Below are positions 31,758 through 32,995 of a DNA stretch of 32,995 nt, piece after piece. Origin of the DNA: an uncultured Anaerolineales bacterium. Lineage in GTDB: Bacteria; Chloroflexota; Anaerolineae; UBA4142. The stretch spans positions 1 through 32,995 of the forward strand of contig CAIKBD010000179.1 of assembly GCA_903825565.1 (NCBI GenBank), read 5' to 3'. Positions within the stretch are counted from its first letter, which is position 1. Each line of letters opens with the position of its first letter. Under the pieces are notes generated by a model. It did no database searches. It was given only the letters and a program-made list of their open reading frames with translations, and was not told the origin of the DNA. A program made the position numbers and the translations under genes.

Positions 31758-31778
31758 ATGTGGGACATAGTCCCACAT
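31758..31778. promoter_or_regulatory. Perfect palindrome before the second IclR gene, candidate IclR operator
   Basis: ATGTGGGAC and GTCCCACAT are separated by ATA; a further half-site TTGGGACA follows at 31780-31787. The gene starts at 31801, so the site would cover the transcription start or the region between it and the ATG. The 8-mer ATGTCCCA recurs at 32648-32655 ahead of the dehydrogenase gene. Confidence 0.65.
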
Positions 31779-31800
31779 ATTGGGACACTAAGGATCAAGT

Positions 31801-32586
31801 ATGTCTATAAATCAAACGCAAACACTCAGCCGCGCGCTAGCCATTCTCGACTGCTTTGATGTTGATAACCCACAACTCGGCGTGCGGGAGATTGCGCGCC
31901 GAACGCAAATTTCGCGCAGTACTGTGGGGCGCTTGCTGGGAACGTTGCAGGCGGCTGGCGTGTTGAGCCAAGATCCGGTCACACGCGGCTATATGCTGGG
32001 TTCCAAAGTCCTTGCCTGGAGCGCGATCTACACCGGCGGCTTGGACATTCGGAGTAAAGCACGCTCCGCGATGGAGGAACTTCACCGCGACACGCGCGAG
32101 ACCGTCAGTTTGTATATTCTCGATGGCATCGAGCGGATGTGCGTGGAGAGAATTGAAAGCCCGGAAAGTCTCCGCATGACAACGCGGATCGGCGAACGCA
32201 TGCCCATCCATATCGAAGCCTCCGGGAAGGTATTCCTGGCTTTCGTCTCGCTCGAATTAAGAAAGCAAATTATCTCACAGGTGTCCAAAAAATACATGCC
32301 CTCGGTGACTCAAAGCCGCGCGGAATTGCTCGCAGACTTGGAACGGATCAACAGCCAGGGTTATGCGCTGAGTCGCGGCGAACGCGTCGCCGGCGCATCC
32401 TGCATCTCCGCGCCGATATTTGATGCGACCGGCAAAGTGGTTGCCGCCATCACGCTTTCCGGTCCCACGATTCGTTTAACCGACGATAAAGTATCCGAGT
32501 ACGCAACACGTGTGATGGCGGCGGCGGCGCAAGTTTCGCAGGCAATGGGATTCAATCCCTCGGCAAAGCCAAAGCCGAGCGCATAG
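31801..32586 (+). CDS. IclR-family transcriptional regulator (second copy)
   Basis: ATG 31801 after AAGGAT. The product is 261 residues with the same build as the upstream copy: winged helix-turn-helix (LGVREIARRTQISRSTVGRLLGTLQAAGVL, about 20-50) and IclR effector domain (DIRSKARSAMEELHRDTRETVSLYILDG ... IHIEASGKVFLAF ... YALSRGERVAGASCISAPIFD). The two proteins are clearly related but distant, so this is not a recent duplication. The perfect palindrome in front of it suggests self-regulation. The C-terminal 15 residues (FNPSAKPKPSA) are a disordered tail. The next gene is the UGA-containing dehydrogenase, its probable target. Confidence 0.9.
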   Translation: MSINQTQTLSRALAILDCFDVDNPQLGVREIARRTQISRSTVGRLLGTLQAAGVLSQDPVTRGYMLGSKVLAWSAIYTGGLDIRSKARSAMEELHRDTRETVSLYILDGIERMCVERIESPESLRMTTRIGERMPIHIEASGKVFLAFVSLELRKQIISQVSKKYMPSVTQSRAELLADLERINSQGYALSRGERVAGASCISAPIFDATGKVVAAITLSGPTIRLTDDKVSEYATRVMAAAAQVSQAMGFNPSAKPKPSA

Positions 32587-32637
32587 CCGCAGGCGCACGC
32601 GTCGCCGCGTGGCTCTCCGCCGTCGGCTGGCGATGAA

Positions 32638-32742
32638 TACTTTGGCAATGTCCCATTCGATTTTTTGTAGGGGCGGGGTCATCCCGCCTTGATCCCAGGG
32701 CGACAAGACGTCGCCCCGCGTTAATCTGACATTTCCAAAATA
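32638..32742. repeat. MITE-like palindromic unit of 105 bp
   Basis: Terminal inverted repeats TACTTTGGCAATGTC (32638-32652) and GACATTTCCAAAATA (32728-32742) agree at 13 of 15 positions. Inside are two perfect hairpins: GGCGGG (32672-32677) with CCCGCC (32683-32688), and GGGCGAC (32698-32704) with GTCGCCC (32710-32716). It has no coding capacity and lies between the second IclR gene and the dehydrogenase. Confidence 0.65.
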
Positions 32743-32784
32743 CACACGGGGCAAAAATTATTCAAAGGAAAGGATGAAGCGAAC

Positions 32785-32995
32785 ATGAAAGCTCTCGTAT
32801 TGGATGGAGATTTCGATCCGCGGCCCGATTACGCGGTAAGCGAAACGGAACGGGCAACCGGGATCGCCCGGCGAGGTAGTAGCGTTTGGCGCAACACCCG
32901 CATCAAAGTTCAAGAGATTCCCGATCCCGAAGTTGGACCCGAAGATGTATTGATCCAGATTCGCGATTGCGGCGTTTGAGGTTCCGACCTCCACC
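32785..32995 (+). CDS. Zinc-dependent medium-chain dehydrogenase with in-frame TGA at the catalytic Cys codon (partial)
   Basis: ATG 32785 follows AAAGGAAAGGATGAAGCG. The first 64 residues match the N-terminus of the zinc-dependent medium-chain dehydrogenases related to scyllo-inosose 3-dehydrogenase and threonine dehydrogenase: MKALVLDGDFDPRPDY, a SSVWRNTRIKVQEIPDPEVGP block, then EDVLIQIRDCGV. In these enzymes the next residues are C-G-S-D-(L/V)-H, where the Cys is a ligand of the catalytic zinc. Here the codon is TGA (32977-32979), followed in frame by GGT TCC GAC CTC CAC, that is Gly-Ser-Asp-Leu-His. The frame after TGA is thus intact to the end of the window. The choices are selenocysteine, a nonsense mutation making a pseudogene, or a sequencing error (TGC to TGA). 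It is probably the catabolic target of the adjacent IclR regulators. Confidence 0.75.

Overview
The window is GC-rich bacterial chromosome, apart from one AT-richer 4.1 kb insert. The gene mix is: STAND NTPases including one with a CHAT protease domain; several large secreted proteins of Ig-like, CARDB and thrombospondin-3 type with Pro/Thr-rich linkers; NarL-type and ANTAR-type two-component pairs; PrsW; and many short palindromic intergenic repeats. I associate this with Chloroflexota, probably Anaerolineae-like. That placement is an inference from gene style; no 16S or marker phylogeny is available here.

Layout. (1) 1-5858, + strand: a tight operon of a STAND-type ATPase cut by the window edge, a STAND ATPase fused to a CHAT caspase-like protease, a small CBS-like protein and a multi-pass membrane protein. 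This looks like a conflict or cell-suicide cassette. (2) 5963-14678, + strand: a surface lipoprotein with golvesin-like and SGNH-hydrolase-like domains, a NarL/FixJ regulator overlapping its PDZ-bearing sensor kinase, a lone receiver protein, a multi-domain adhesion-like lipoprotein, a triple 43-bp palindromic repeat, and a thrombospondin-3-repeat protein. (3) 14753-20637, - strand: a three-gene operon (low-complexity protein, PrsW-type intramembrane protease, Vps62-like protein), then a separate 1001-residue lipoprotein.

(4) 20835-24966: tRNA-Pro(GGG) carrying an integrated element of about 4.1 kb. The element is bounded by 26-bp direct repeats of the tRNA 3' end. It encodes a tyrosine recombinase, an HUH rolling-circle replication initiator, a run of very small translationally coupled genes including membrane proteins, a dnaX-like A-AAA-AAG slippery site, and a divergent Xre-type repressor with well-formed promoters and shared operator half-sites. 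No capsid or Zot-type ATPase gene is visible, so it is best described as a compact integrated plasmid, phage satellite or phage remnant. (5) 24967-30341: the displaced tRNA terminator, a PdtaS/PdtaR-like kinase and ANTAR antiterminator pair, a GIY-YIG protein, a stand-alone PEP-synthase-type ATP-binding domain, a TrmI-like tRNA methyltransferase with a coupled DUF2007 protein, and a convergent class I methyltransferase.

(6) 30342-32995: a structured intergenic region, two IclR regulators (the second with a perfect 21-bp palindrome before its start), a MITE-like repeat, and the first 70 codons of a zinc-dependent medium-chain dehydrogenase. In the last gene the codon expected to encode the catalytic zinc-binding Cys is TGA, followed in frame by the expected Gly-Ser-Asp-Leu-His. 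This is either a nonsense mutation or error, or a selenocysteine codon. It is the most striking single observation; the 4.1 kb element and the STAND/CHAT operon come next.
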